NCBI RefSeq assembly: GCF_004343605.1
Contig: NZ_POSF01000002.1
Location: 62,001 to 126,000, forward strand
Length of the DNA stretch: 64,000 nucleotides
From: Dehalobacter sp. 12DCB1
Lineage (GTDB): Bacteria; Bacillota; Desulfitobacteriia; Desulfitobacteriales; Syntrophobotulaceae
Direction: 5' to 3'
The notes beneath the pieces are model-generated. The model did not search any database and was not told where the DNA came from. It saw only the letters and a list, made by a program, of their open reading frames with translations. This document shows positions 21,127 to 29,516 of this stretch, piece by piece (position 1 is the first letter of the stretch; every line of letters starts with the position of its first letter). The translations under genes and the position numbers were made by a program.

Positions 21127-21888
21127 TTGGCAAGAATTATTGCTATAGCAAATCAAAAAGGTGGAGTCGCCAAAACAACGACTGCTGTGAATCTCTCCTC
21201 CAGTCTGGTTGAGAAAGGGAAGAAAGTTCTTCTTGTTGATCTTGATCCACAGGGAAATGCCACCAGTGGTTGTGGTATTATGAAACATCGGTTGTCCCGT
21301 TGCATTTATGATGTAATTATCAATGAAGAAAACATTCGAAGTGTGATTGCCGATACCGAGTTGAAAAACTTAAAGGTTGCACCTGCCCGTATTGAGTTGG
21401 CCGGTGCAGAGATCGAACTGGTCTCCCAGCTGTACCGCGAAGGAAAGCTTGCAACCTCTTTGCAGGAAATAAAGGACGAATATGATTTTATTATTATTGA
21501 TTGTCCCCCTTCCCTCGGACTTCTTACGTTGAATGCGCTTTGTGCTGCAACAGATGTTCTAATTCCTATTCAATGTGAGTATTATGCGCTGGAAGGTTTA
21601 AGTTTACTGGTCAATACGCTTGATAAGGTCAAACGTTCTATTAATAGAGACCTTGAAATTATAGGCGTACTTTTGACCATGTTTGATGCGAGGACAAATT
21701 TATCAATTCAGGTTGTCGATGAGGTCAAGAAATATTTTAGAGATAAAGTCTTCAGGACCATTATTCCCCGGAATGTTCGGTTAAGTGAAGCCCCAAGCCA
21801 TGGTCAGCCGATCATTCTATACGATAGCAAGTCGCGTGGAGCTGAAGTATATCGAGATTTAGCCGAGGAGGTCTTGGAACGTGTCTAA
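21127..21888 (+). CDS. parA: Chromosome-partitioning ATPase ParA (Soj)
   Basis: Deviant Walker ATPase that drives origin segregation with ParB and, in Bacillus, modulates DnaA. The 253 residues have KGGVAKTT (Walker A'), DLDPQGNATSG and IIIDCPPSLG. TTG at 21127 follows AGGAAGGAG. Overlaps parB by 8 nt, with the parB ribosome site inside its 3' end. Confidence 0.97.
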   Translation: MARIIAIANQKGGVAKTTTAVNLSSSLVEKGKKVLLVDLDPQGNATSGCGIMKHRLSRCIYDVIINEENIRSVIADTELKNLKVAPARIELAGAEIELVSQLYREGKLATSLQEIKDEYDFIIIDCPPSLGLLTLNALCAATDVLIPIQCEYYALEGLSLLVNTLDKVKRSINRDLEIIGVLLTMFDARTNLSIQVVDEVKKYFRDKVFRTIIPRNVRLSEAPSHGQPIILYDSKSRGAEVYRDLAEEVLERV

Positions 21889-22738
21889 AAAAGGTTTAGG
21901 CCGCGGGCTTGGTGCTTTGATTACAGAAAGAGAAACGGAAAGCAGTGAAATTAAAGAAATAATGCTGGCGGATATTGTACCAAATCCTAGCCAGCCGAGA
22001 CGGGAGTTTGACCGCGAAAAACTACAAGAGCTTGCGGACTCCATCCAAGAACATGGATTGCTGCAGCCTATCCTTGTAAAGCCTGAAGGAAGCAGATACA
22101 TCATTATCGCGGGAGAGAGACGTTTCCGGGCTACACAGCTTGCAGGGAACGATAGGATTAACTGTATTGTGAGAGACTGTACTGAGCAGGAAATGACGGA
22201 AAAGGCTTTAATTGAAAATATTCAGCGTGCGAACTTATCTCCTGTAGAAGAAGGCCTTGCATATGCACGCTTAATTCAGGATTATGGATTGACTCAGGAA
22301 CAGGTTGCCAAACGCGTTGGTAAAGGCAGGCCTACTGTAGCCAACTTACTTCGAATTATACAGCTGCCTGCTGAAGTTTTAGAACTGATTAATAAAGAAG
22401 CAATTTCTTTAGGACATGCCAAGGTGATACTTTCTTTAGACAATAAAGAGCAGCAGATTTCTCTCGCGAAACGGGCTGTTGAGGGATTATTATCTGTAAG
22501 GGAAACGGAAATGATTGTTCAGAATAGTGAAAAGAAAGTGCAGCCTGCCAAAAATGCTATAAAGACACCGAAAAATAAGAGATATAGTTCTTTAAATGAT
22601 ATTGAAGAAAAATTACAACACAGTTTTCAGACGAAGGTAGCTGTATCAGGAAGTGAAGAAAAAGGAAAAATTGAGATTAACTATTATTCTCGGGATGAAC
22701 TTAACCGGCTTTTAGAACGGTGGGAGATTGAAATTTAA
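21881..22738 (+). CDS. parB: Chromosome-partitioning protein ParB (Spo0J)
   Basis: CTP-dependent clamp that loads at parS and spreads. 285 residues, with the GERRFRA CTPase/arginine-patch motif, the ENIQRANLSPVEEG stretch, a helix-turn-helix around residues 140-180 (TQEQVAKRVGKGRPTVANL) and a C-terminal dimerisation domain. GTG at 21881 has GAGGAGGTC upstream. A perfect-palindrome parS lies 2 nt after its stop. Confidence 0.97.
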   Translation: MSKKGLGRGLGALITERETESSEIKEIMLADIVPNPSQPRREFDREKLQELADSIQEHGLLQPILVKPEGSRYIIIAGERRFRATQLAGNDRINCIVRDCTEQEMTEKALIENIQRANLSPVEEGLAYARLIQDYGLTQEQVAKRVGKGRPTVANLLRIIQLPAEVLELINKEAISLGHAKVILSLDNKEQQISLAKRAVEGLLSVRETEMIVQNSEKKVQPAKNAIKTPKNKRYSSLNDIEEKLQHSFQTKVAVSGSEEKGKIEINYYSRDELNRLLERWEIEI

Positions 22739-22740
22739 TA

Positions 22741-22756
22741 TGTTCCACGTGGAACA
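22741..22756. other. parS centromere site
   Basis: TGTTCCACGTGGAACA is a perfect 16-bp palindrome matching the parS consensus TGTTNCACGTGAAACA with one allowed difference that restores full symmetry. It sits 2 nt after the parB stop and about 10 kb from the dnaA-dnaN origin element. Confidence 0.92.
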
Positions 22757-22789
22757 TATTATCATTTACATTTTATAGGGGGAATCTTT

Positions 22790-23299
22790 TTGTTTACTGT
22801 TTTGGAACCCGAGATGATTGTCGTTTTGATAGTATCTTTTGTAGCATTGATCGTTACCGTGATTGCGATTATTATGACCAATGCTCTCCGAGTACGTATG
22901 AGTAAATTTGAAAAAGCCTATATCAGCCTGCAGACATTTTTATCCGGAATACAGCTGGAAGAACTGCTGAGTACCAATTTAAAAGAAGTTGCTGAATTAA
23001 GCCGTGTTGCTTTAGAGCATGGACAGAGGCTTAAACTTACCGAAGATAAAGTTCGCAGCGGAATTGACCGCGCGGAACTGGTTCGGTTTAATTCTTTTGA
23101 AAATATGGGCGCCGACCTGAGTTTTGCCCTTGCTTTACTGAATCAGGAAAAGACCGGTGTCGTCCTTACAGGAATCCATAGTGTTGAAGAATGCAGAATC
23201 TATGCCAAAGGGATCGAAAAAGGGCAGGCCAATGCAAAACTTAGCCCCGAGGAAAAGCTTGCTATTGAAAAAGCCTTGAGGAATGAGCTAAATATTTAA
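22790..23299 (+). CDS. DUF4446 family membrane-anchored protein
   Basis: 169-residue protein with one N-terminal membrane segment (about residues 5-30) followed by a helical, probably coiled-coil cytoplasmic part (residues 35-95) and a small C-terminal domain (VVLTGIHSVEECRIYAKGI). This matches DUF4446 proteins that commonly follow parB in Clostridia; their function is unknown. TTG at 22790 has AGGGGGA at good spacing. Position next to parS suggests an origin-region role, but that is inference only. Confidence 0.8.
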   Translation: MFTVLEPEMIVVLIVSFVALIVTVIAIIMTNALRVRMSKFEKAYISLQTFLSGIQLEELLSTNLKEVAELSRVALEHGQRLKLTEDKVRSGIDRAELVRFNSFENMGADLSFALALLNQEKTGVVLTGIHSVEECRIYAKGIEKGQANAKLSPEEKLAIEKALRNELNI

Positions 23300-23301
23300 A
23301 A

Positions 23302-23871
23302 TTACGATTGATTCAACAAGAAGTAAGTCCGCTGGAACAAATTACATAGTACTTCAGACATTTGCCATACGATACTCAATCTGGTGTTTTGCAGCACCAT
23401 GTATTGCATAAAACCGTTGATATTGACGATGCCGGTAAGATGGATTTCTCCTACCTCCGGCAGTTCTTTTTTTACGGCCGCTCCAGGCTTCAAAGGGCCT
23501 TCTGCCAGACTGATGTAGCCGACGGAGTCAAGTTGACCCAGGCAGGCATCCAGGGCAATAATATAGGGATTGTAATACTTGGCAAACAAGTTTTTCAGGG
23601 TGGAGTCAAGGTTTTCTGCATGAACAGGCTTTTCAAGCGTTCCGATAACCGTTAATCCTGAAAGACCTTTTCCATCTAGTTTTGTACCGGTTAAAGGTCC
23701 CAGGGAATCGCCGGTAGAACGGTCCGTTCCTATACATAATAGAACCACTGGTCTACCGGCCGCAGCTTTCAGATATTCTTTCAACCTTAACTGAAGCAGA
23801 TAAAGGCCGGGACGGTCTGTGTAATGGGCACGCAGATATTCTTTTTCCTTAATCCCTGGCAATGGGTTCAA
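23302..23871 (-). CDS. yyaC: Spore protease-like YyaC (DUF1256)
   Basis: 189-residue protein related in fold to the germination protease GPR, found in spore formers. Signature CIGTDRSTGDSLGPL near residue 47 and ALDACLGQ near 110. The role in sporulation is known only by association. It is on the minus strand, opposing its neighbours, and converges with the DUF4446 gene with 2 nt between stop codons. Together with the spore protein at 49249 it supports an endospore-forming host. Confidence 0.88.
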   Translation of the reverse strand: MNPLPGIKEKEYLRAHYTDRPGLYLLQLRLKEYLKAAAGRPVVLLCIGTDRSTGDSLGPLTGTKLDGKGLSGLTVIGTLEKPVHAENLDSTLKNLFAKYYNPYIIALDACLGQLDSVGYISLAEGPLKPGAAVKKELPEVGEIHLTGIVNINGFMQYMVLQNTRLSIVWQMSEVLCNLFQRTYFLLNQS

Positions 23872-24234
23872 TGCGGATACCTCCGGAGGTTAAATGAAAT
23901 AGAGTCGCTGCAAAATAAGATGCAAATTATTTTGTTAGGGTAAATCTGTGGGCCACAATACTGCTTTTCGGCAGATCCTTTTCATCCATGGCATTGCCGA
24001 TTATATGGTTGTTTATGTGAGTCTACATACAAAATAATATTTAGAATACTTTGCTAGTATTTCCACAATCAGTAATAATTATGCGTAACAAATCAGAATC
24101 AGAATCAGAATATGAAAAAATCTAAACCCATATTATAATAGAGTCGGGAATATCCGCAATAAAATATAAGGTATAAGTACCATGTCAACGCTATAATCAA
24201 AATATGGGGTTGACCTGTACTTCAGGTATTAGCT
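23872..24234. other. Divergent intergenic region yyaC/selB
   Basis: 363 nt with no gene seen. It holds three and a half tandem copies of AATCAG (24091-24111) and TATAAT-like hexamers at 24134-24139 and 24192-24197 without good -35 boxes. A small hairpin ACCTG/CAGGT (24213-24227) immediately precedes the selB start. Promoters for both genes should lie here. Confidence 0.5.
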
Positions 24235-26148
24235 ATGGAAAGATATCTAATTATTGGAACAGCAGGCCATGTAGATCATGGAAAAACCCACCTTATTCAA
24301 ACCTTGACAGGTATAAGCACGGATCGGCTTAAAGAAGAGAAGGAAAGAGGAATTTCGATCGAGCTGGGGTTTGCTTATCTGACGCTTCCAGACGGCCGCA
24401 AAGCAGGAATTATTGATGTACCTGGTCATGAAAAATTTGTCCGCCAAATGTTAGCCGGTGCGAGCGGAATGGATATTGTTCTGTTGATTATTGCTGCCGA
24501 TGAAGGCGTAATGCCTCAAACCCAGGAACATCTGGATATATTGAACATGTTAAATGTAGAGAAAGGAATTGTTGTATTCACAAAAATTGACCTTGTCGAT
24601 CAGGAATGGCTTTCCATGATTGAACTGGATACCAGAGAAAAACTCCAAGACAGTTTTTTGCGGGATGCTCCGTACTGCAAAGTATCTTCTGTTACTGGCC
24701 AGGGAATTTCGGAGTTACTGCAGACAATTATGACTGTACTCCAAACAACTGAAGGGAAACGTTCGGATCTTCCGTCAAGAATGCCGATTGATAGAGTTTT
24801 TACGATTCGGGGGTTTGGAACAGTGGTTACAGGGACTTTAAACACAGGGACGATTCAGAAGGGACAGGAAGTATGCCTGGAACCGGGAGGACAAGCCGTG
24901 AAAATTAGAAATATTCAGGTTCATGGTGAACAGGTCTCCGAGGCTTATGCCGGACAGCGGGTTGCGATAAATATAGCAGGACTGGCTGTAAGTGATATTC
25001 CTAAGGGGGCAAGCCTTGTTGATCCCGGATATTACAACGCAGGACAAATTTTAGACGTAGAGTTGTTTAACCTCGCGTCGGAACAAAGAACGATCAAACA
25101 AAGGCAGAGGATACATTTTCATTTAGGAACGGCCGAAACGCTGGGGCGGGTTCATCTTCTGGCCCAAGAAGAATTGGTCCCCGGGGAGAAAGGGTTTGCC
25201 CAAATCATTCTGGAGGAACCGGTTGTCGCAGCGAAAGGGGACCGGTTTGTAATTAGGTATTATTCACCTGTCGCGACAATCGGCGGAGGAGTTGTACTGA
25301 GCCTGGCTGCCGCCAAACAAAAACGTTTTCGGGAAAAGGTCATAACCGAATTTCAGTCTAAAGCAGAAGGTGGCTTAACTGATCAAATAAAAAAAGAGCT
25401 TACTATCCCTTTATCTTCTGATGAAGTCAGGAAAAAGTCTGCTCTTGGGCAGGAAGAAGTTCAGCTGGCTTTGGATCATCTCAAGGATGACCAGACTGTT
25501 GTGATCTTATCTGAGGATGGATTATCATTATTCTGGCTTAAAAGTACAGCAGAGGAATGGGCTCTTAAAGTAAATGCGGCAGCAATGAAATATCAAAAGA
25601 CATATCCGCTGCGCGGAGGAATAGGCAGAGAGGAATTAAAAAAAATTCTTAAAACGGCTGTCTCTCATAAACGCTGGCAGTTGATTTTGGAATGGGGAGC
25701 AGATCATCAGTATTTTAGGCTAAGCAGTAGTCTGGTTCAGGCAGCATCTGAAATCGAGCTGCCTGAGGATATCAGGCAGAAGCTTGACGCTTTGCAAAAA
25801 ATCTGGGAAAAGACCGGGCTAAATCCTCCGGGGCAGGAAACTGCGGTTGTAGAATGCGGCGTACCCGCTGCAAAATTTTCGGAATATGCCGAATATCTTA
25901 AAACAAATAACATCTGGAAACAGATAGGAGAATTTTATATTGCAGCAAGTGCAATAGAAAAAGCTAAAATTATATTGGAAAAGCACCTACAAGAAAATGG
26001 ACAGATTACGGTTTCTGAAGCACGGGACTGCTGGCAAACTAGTCGTAAATTTGCGGTGCCTCTACTGGAATATTTTGATTCAACTCATGTTACGGAAAGA
26101 AACGGAGATATCAGGATAAAACCAGGATTTACCCAAAATCCAGGCTAA
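24235..26148 (+). CDS. selB: Selenocysteine-specific elongation factor SelB
   Basis: Delivers Sec-tRNA-Sec to UGA codons next to SECIS hairpins. The 637 residues begin with an EF-Tu-like G domain (GHVDHGKT, DVPGHEKFV, TKIDL), then beta-barrel domains II-III (RGFGTVVTGTL). A C-terminal half of winged-helix repeats for SECIS binding follows. Full length for the family. The ATG at 24235 lacks a strong ribosome site; the only AGG upstream is buried in a small hairpin. selA and selD are not in the window. Its stop overlaps the convergent TusA-like gene. Confidence 0.96.
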   Translation: MERYLIIGTAGHVDHGKTHLIQTLTGISTDRLKEEKERGISIELGFAYLTLPDGRKAGIIDVPGHEKFVRQMLAGASGMDIVLLIIAADEGVMPQTQEHLDILNMLNVEKGIVVFTKIDLVDQEWLSMIELDTREKLQDSFLRDAPYCKVSSVTGQGISELLQTIMTVLQTTEGKRSDLPSRMPIDRVFTIRGFGTVVTGTLNTGTIQKGQEVCLEPGGQAVKIRNIQVHGEQVSEAYAGQRVAINIAGLAVSDIPKGASLVDPGYYNAGQILDVELFNLASEQRTIKQRQRIHFHLGTAETLGRVHLLAQEELVPGEKGFAQIILEEPVVAAKGDRFVIRYYSPVATIGGGVVLSLAAAKQKRFREKVITEFQSKAEGGLTDQIKKELTIPLSSDEVRKKSALGQEEVQLALDHLKDDQTVVILSEDGLSLFWLKSTAEEWALKVNAAAMKYQKTYPLRGGIGREELKKILKTAVSHKRWQLILEWGADHQYFRLSSSLVQAASEIELPEDIRQKLDALQKIWEKTGLNPPGQETAVVECGVPAAKFSEYAEYLKTNNIWKQIGEFYIAASAIEKAKIILEKHLQENGQITVSEARDCWQTSRKFAVPLLEYFDSTHVTERNGDIRIKPGFTQNPG

Positions 26149-26360
26149 GCTTTCTTTATTCCCTTCAGAGAATATTGATTTGGCCGCTTAAGATCAACTT
26201 CGACCCGATATCCGGCAACTCTCAAAAACCGTTCAACGTTAATTTTGGATGTCTCATTATCGACAATGATCATGATTTCTGAAGGATCATCCACTAAAGC
26301 TCTTTTGGTAAAAATCACGGGTTCTGGACAGGTATATCCTCTGGCATCAACAAGTTTCAT
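26145..26360 (-). CDS. TusA/SirA-like sulfurtransferase family protein (YedF-like)
   Basis: 71-residue protein with the TusA-fold signature DARGYTCPEPVIFTKRAL, containing the Cys-Pro-x-Pro active cysteine (Cys12). The ATG at 26360 has GGAGG upstream. Family members relay sulfur. YedF-type paralogues often neighbour selenium genes, and placement between selB and tRNA-Sec hints at selenium handling here, but this is inference. It is convergent with selB: the two stop codons overlap by 2 nt. Confidence 0.85.
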   Translation of the reverse strand: MKLVDARGYTCPEPVIFTKRALVDDPSEIMIIVDNETSKINVERFLRVAGYRVEVDLKRPNQYSLKGIKKA

Positions 26361-26924
26361 AAGATTTAGCCTCCTTTTACGTTCTATCCTATTGTACCAT
26401 AAGCGGAAATTTCAACAATATCATATAATTTTGAATTAAAGATAATATAATATGCTTGATATATGCACAATATTTTTACGAAAATTAATAGTTATATTTT
26501 AATAGCTGCATTATGAAATGCATGCAAATATGCATGAAAATAAAGTGTAATTACACATGTAAATAATCATATAAATAATATATAAGATTATCTGTATTTA
26601 TATTGCTTATTGAATTCAGTACGACGTCCAGGTCTGCAGCAGTATATTACGTTCATATACAAGCTTTTTAATTGTATTGCCTGATGGATTTTAAGGTCAG
26701 TAGTACTTTAATAAAACCATAAAGCGCAAATATATTTGCATGTAAATATTAATGAATAAAGACATTAATATTCTTATTAGTATTTGAGTGTAAATATTAT
26801 AATATATTTGGATGTATAAGAAAAATGTTTTTAAGCGCGTACAAAGAATTGCTAAAGAATAAGACAAAGATTCACATTCGAAGCATAAAGTGTTAAAATG
26901 ATTCAGCAGACTCTAAAAGGTCTT
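26361..26924. other. AT-rich, repeat-bearing intergenic region before tRNA-Sec
   Basis: 564 nt, strongly AT-rich compared with its neighbours, with no convincing gene. It contains a perfect 12-bp palindrome GTGTAATTACAC (26545-26556), a nearby imperfect palindrome around GCATGCAAATATGCATG, and imperfect repeats of ATTTGnnTGTAAATATTA near 26734-26751 and 26783-26799. A possible promoter for tRNA-Sec lies at its right end. Confidence 0.5.
26872..26899 (+). promoter_or_regulatory. Possible promoter for tRNA-Sec
   Basis: TTCACA (26872-26877), 16-nt spacer, TAAAAT (26894-26899), 25 nt before the tRNA-Sec 5' end. Confidence 0.4.
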
Positions 26925-27022
26925 GGGGATATATAGCGGCTGGTGTCGTTCCCGGACTTCAAATCCGTGTGTCGGGGCGCAGAACGTTCCGAGGTGTGTT
27001 CGATTCGCACATATCCCCGCCA
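26925..27022 (+). tRNA. selC: tRNA-Sec (anticodon TCA)
   Basis: 98-nt selenocysteine tRNA. It has an extended 8-bp acceptor stem GGGGATAT/ATATCCCC, anticodon loop with TCA at 26959-26961 in stem CGGAC/..TCCG, a long variable arm (GTCGGGGCGCAGAACGTTCCGA), T-loop GTTCGATTC and an encoded GCCA end. Size and the long acceptor stem separate it from suppressor or serine tRNAs. It ends 21 nt before cvpA with no terminator between. Confidence 0.95.
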
Positions 27023-27043
27023 TTCCTGTAAAGGAGAGGTAGC

Positions 27044-27709
27044 GTGAATACATTTGATTATGTAATGCTGGCGCTGCTGGTTTTGGGAGGCATAACCGGT
27101 TTTCGGAAAGGCCTTATTACCGGTTTATCAAGATTTATCGGGAAGATTGCTGCGATAGGCATTGCGGTTTTTTTTCACAAACCATTTCTGAATCTATTGG
27201 AACCTGTTTTAGGGCTTGAAGCAAAACTGGAGCCCAAAATCGGAGATTTTTTGACCAAAATTGCTGAAAGCAAAGTATCCGGGACAGATGCCTACGGTGC
27301 CGCTGACAGCATCAGGCAATCCATGATTGGTCAGGCTACACCTGTTTTGACAGATTATGTCCTGAAGATTGGGGCTGTCCTGCTTTTGTTTATTTTGGCA
27401 GCATGTATTATTAATCTTATTATAGCTTTGGTCATTACCCCTATAGCAAAAAACTTAAGTTTTATCAATAGAGGGGGAGGACTGCTTTTTGGTTTGCTGA
27501 GTACCTTTCTCGTGATTTCTCTGGTCCTGGGGTTGTTTTCACCGTTGTTAAGCACCGGTGACTCTGGATTGCTTAAGACGGGTAGCTCCTTGCTTTATCC
27601 TTGGTTTATGCAGGGATATGGTATGATTTTATCAGGGATTTATGTTTTTGCAGGGGATATTCTGAATAATCCTTTGGATTCTATACCTTTGCTGAATGGG
27701 CTGGTTTGA
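27044..27709 (+). CDS. CvpA family membrane protein
   Basis: 221-residue protein with about four hydrophobic segments (near residues 5-40, 105-135, 145-175, 190-215), matching the CvpA/colicin V production family. The N terminus FDYVMLALLVLGGITGFRKGL is characteristic. The molecular role of the family is unsettled. GTG at 27044 has AAGGAGAGG upstream. It follows tRNA-Sec closely and precedes the DUF951 gene by 18 nt. Confidence 0.88.
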   Translation: MNTFDYVMLALLVLGGITGFRKGLITGLSRFIGKIAAIGIAVFFHKPFLNLLEPVLGLEAKLEPKIGDFLTKIAESKVSGTDAYGAADSIRQSMIGQATPVLTDYVLKIGAVLLLFILAACIINLIIALVITPIAKNLSFINRGGGLLFGLLSTFLVISLVLGLFSPLLSTGDSGLLKTGSSLLYPWFMQGYGMILSGIYVFAGDILNNPLDSIPLLNGLV

Positions 27710-27727
27710 AAGAGAGGTTGAACAACT

Positions 27728-27931
27728 ATGGATCTTAATGTAGGAGATATTGTCAGGCTCAAAAAGTCTCATCCCTGCGGCAATACAGAATTTAAGATCA
27801 TGAGAACAGGTATGGATTTTAGGATCGAATGTCTGAAATGTGGGCATCAGACTTGGATAACCAGGGCAAAGCTTGAAAGGAATATTAAAGAGATCTTGAC
27901 GGCAAAAAACAGTCAGGGGATCTTGGACTGA
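27728..27931 (+). CDS. DUF951 family small protein
   Basis: 67-residue protein with the DUF951 signature: VGDIVRLKKSHPCG near the start, then C-L-K-C-G-H (residues 38-43), giving three cysteines and two histidines that could bind metal. The family has no established function; in many Firmicutes it sits next to ychF, as here. The ATG at 27728 has an AGAGAGG site. Confidence 0.88.
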   Translation: MDLNVGDIVRLKKSHPCGNTEFKIMRTGMDFRIECLKCGHQTWITRAKLERNIKEILTAKNSQGILD

Positions 27932-27958
27932 TTTAACAAGAATTTGAGGGGGAAAAAC

Positions 27959-29059
27959 ATGTCTCTGCATGTAGGAATAGTTGGGCTGCCCAATGTCGGC
28001 AAGTCAACACTATTTAATGCGATAACGAAAGCCGGAGCAGAATCGGCCAATTACCCATTCTGTACGATTGATCCGAATGTCGGAATTGTACAGGTACCGG
28101 ATTTTCGGTTAAAAGCACTGGCTGAAATTGTGAATCCGCAGCAAATAGTTCCGGCAGTTGTCGAATTTGTCGATATTGCCGGTCTGGTAAGGGGTGCAAG
28201 TAAAGGTGAAGGACTGGGCAACCAATTTCTTTCCCATATCCGGGAAGTGGATGCCATTGTTCATGTTGTACGCTGTTTTGAAGATGATAACGTTGTTCAC
28301 GTCGAAGGCAAAATTGACCCGGGACGGGATATTGAAACGATCCGGATGGAATTGATCCTGGCAGATATGGAAACCGTATACCGCCGTCAGGCCAAGCTGG
28401 TCGGAATGATCAGATCCGGAGATAAGAAGGCCAAATTCGAAGCTGAGGTATTGGAAAAGCTCATGAAAAAATTTGACCAGGGGATACCGGCTAATTTGGC
28501 TGGTTTCTCTGAAGAAGAAAAAGAATTGCTGAACTGTGTCAGTCTGTTGACCCTGAGACCGGTGATTTATGCCGCGAATGTTTCTGAAACAGAAGCTTCC
28601 AACGGGGAAAATAACGCCAATGTCCAAAAGGTACAGGAAATAGCCAGACTCGAGAATGCTGAAGTCATTCCTGTTTGCGCCAAGATTGAAGCAGAAATAG
28701 CAGAACTTGAAGAAGAAGAGAAAGAAATCTTTATGGAGGAACTCGGGCTCGCGGAATCTGGGCTTGATCGGCTGATAAGGAGCGCGTTCAAGCTGCTTGG
28801 ACTGATAACTTTCTTTACGGCAGGTCCTAAAGAAGTAAAGGCTTGGACGATTCGTCGGGAAACCAAAGCGCCTCAGGCGGCGGGTACGATTCATTCCGAC
28901 TTTGAGCGGGGCTTTATTCGGGCCGAGGTTGTCAAATATGAACATTTTATGGAGAATCGCGGTCTGAATGGGGCCAGGGACAAGGGCCTGATTCGTTTAG
29001 AGGGCAAAGATTATATCGTTCAGGACGGCGATATTATGCATTTCAGATTTAATGTCTAA
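27959..29059 (+). CDS. ychF: Redox-regulated ribosome-associated ATPase YchF
   Basis: Obg-family NTPase that prefers ATP. 366 residues, with [13 protein letters not shown] near the N terminus, [14 protein letters not shown], a coiled-coil insertion and a C-terminal TGS domain ([16 protein letters not shown]). ATG at 27959 follows GAGGGGGA and gives [14 protein letters not shown]; an upstream in-frame TTG at 27944 overlaps the ribosome site. 27 nt after the DUF951 gene. Confidence 0.96.
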   Translation: MSLHVGIVGLPNVGKSTLFNAITKAGAESANYPFCTIDPNVGIVQVPDFRLKALAEIVNPQQIVPAVVEFVDIAGLVRGASKGEGLGNQFLSHIREVDAIVHVVRCFEDDNVVHVEGKIDPGRDIETIRMELILADMETVYRRQAKLVGMIRSGDKKAKFEAEVLEKLMKKFDQGIPANLAGFSEEEKELLNCVSLLTLRPVIYAANVSETEASNGENNANVQKVQEIARLENAEVIPVCAKIEAEIAELEEEEKEIFMEELGLAESGLDRLIRSAFKLLGLITFFTAGPKEVKAWTIRRETKAPQAAGTIHSDFERGFIRAEVVKYEHFMENRGLNGARDKGLIRLEGKDYIVQDGDIMHFRFNV

Positions 29060-29112
29060 ATAACGTCTAAATAAAAGTCCTCAAGATTAGCAGATTAGCA
29101 AGATTACGCTAT

Positions 29113-29141
29113 TTGCAAATAGCATAAGGAAATGTTATAAT
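29113..29141 (+). promoter_or_regulatory. Sigma-A promoter for rpsF-ssb-rpsR
   Basis: TTGCAA (29113-29118), 17-nt spacer, TATAAT (29136-29141). It gives a leader of about 65 nt. Confidence 0.7.
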
Positions 29142-29149
29142 GTCATCTT

Positions 29150-29212
29150 GTAGCATAATAACCCTGCTCCACACTCGAGGTGGGGCCATTTAGTCCGAGG
29201 GGAGGTGCATTT
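29150..29212 (+). promoter_or_regulatory. rpsF leader hairpin, possible S6:S18 autoregulatory element
   Basis: Stem GCTCCAC (29166-29172)/GTGGGGC (29180-29186) with a 7-nt loop, followed by TCCGAGGGGAGG leading into the rpsF start. Known S6:S18 leaders occupy this position in Firmicutes and use a CCG-containing bulge. A full match to that motif could not be confirmed by eye. Confidence 0.35.
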
Positions 29213-29497
29213 ATGCAAGCGTACGAAGTGATGTACATTATAAGACCGGATCTCGATGATGAGGCTTCAAAAGCGAATATTCAAAAATTTGAAGAGATCG
29301 TCAATGCCAATGGTGGTACAGACCTCAAGGTTGAGGTTTGGGGTAAAAGACGCCTGGCTTACGAGGTTAAGAAGTTCAATGAAGGTGTTTATGTCCTGAT
29401 GAACTTCAACGGTGAAGCACGTACGGTTGATGAACTGGAAAGGCTGATGAAAATTTCTGATGCTGTGATCCGGTTTATGACAACCAAGAAGGAATAA
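29213..29497 (+). CDS. rpsF: 30S ribosomal protein S6
   Basis: 94-residue small-subunit protein that pairs with S18 on 16S r[20 protein letters not shown] and [20 protein letters not shown] are family marks. ATG at 29213 is set by GGGGAGGTG just upstream; a longer in-frame reading would start inside the leader hairpin. Heads the conserved rpsF-ssb-rpsR operon. Confidence 0.97.
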   Translation: MQAYEVMYIIRPDLDDEASKANIQKFEEIVNANGGTDLKVEVWGKRRLAYEVKKFNEGVYVLMNFNGEARTVDELERLMKISDAVIRFMTTKKE

Positions 29498-29516
29498 CAA
29501 TGCGGAGGGGTTAAGA

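Noticed and set aside
24091-24111. Tandem AATCAG repeats
   Set aside because: Only three and a half short copies in an AT-rich gap; too few for a CRISPR, iteron or clear phase-variable tract.
28109-28945. 278-residue open frame antisense to ychF
   Set aside because: Entirely opposite an intact, conserved gene; Phe-rich composition mirrors Glu/Lys codons of YchF.
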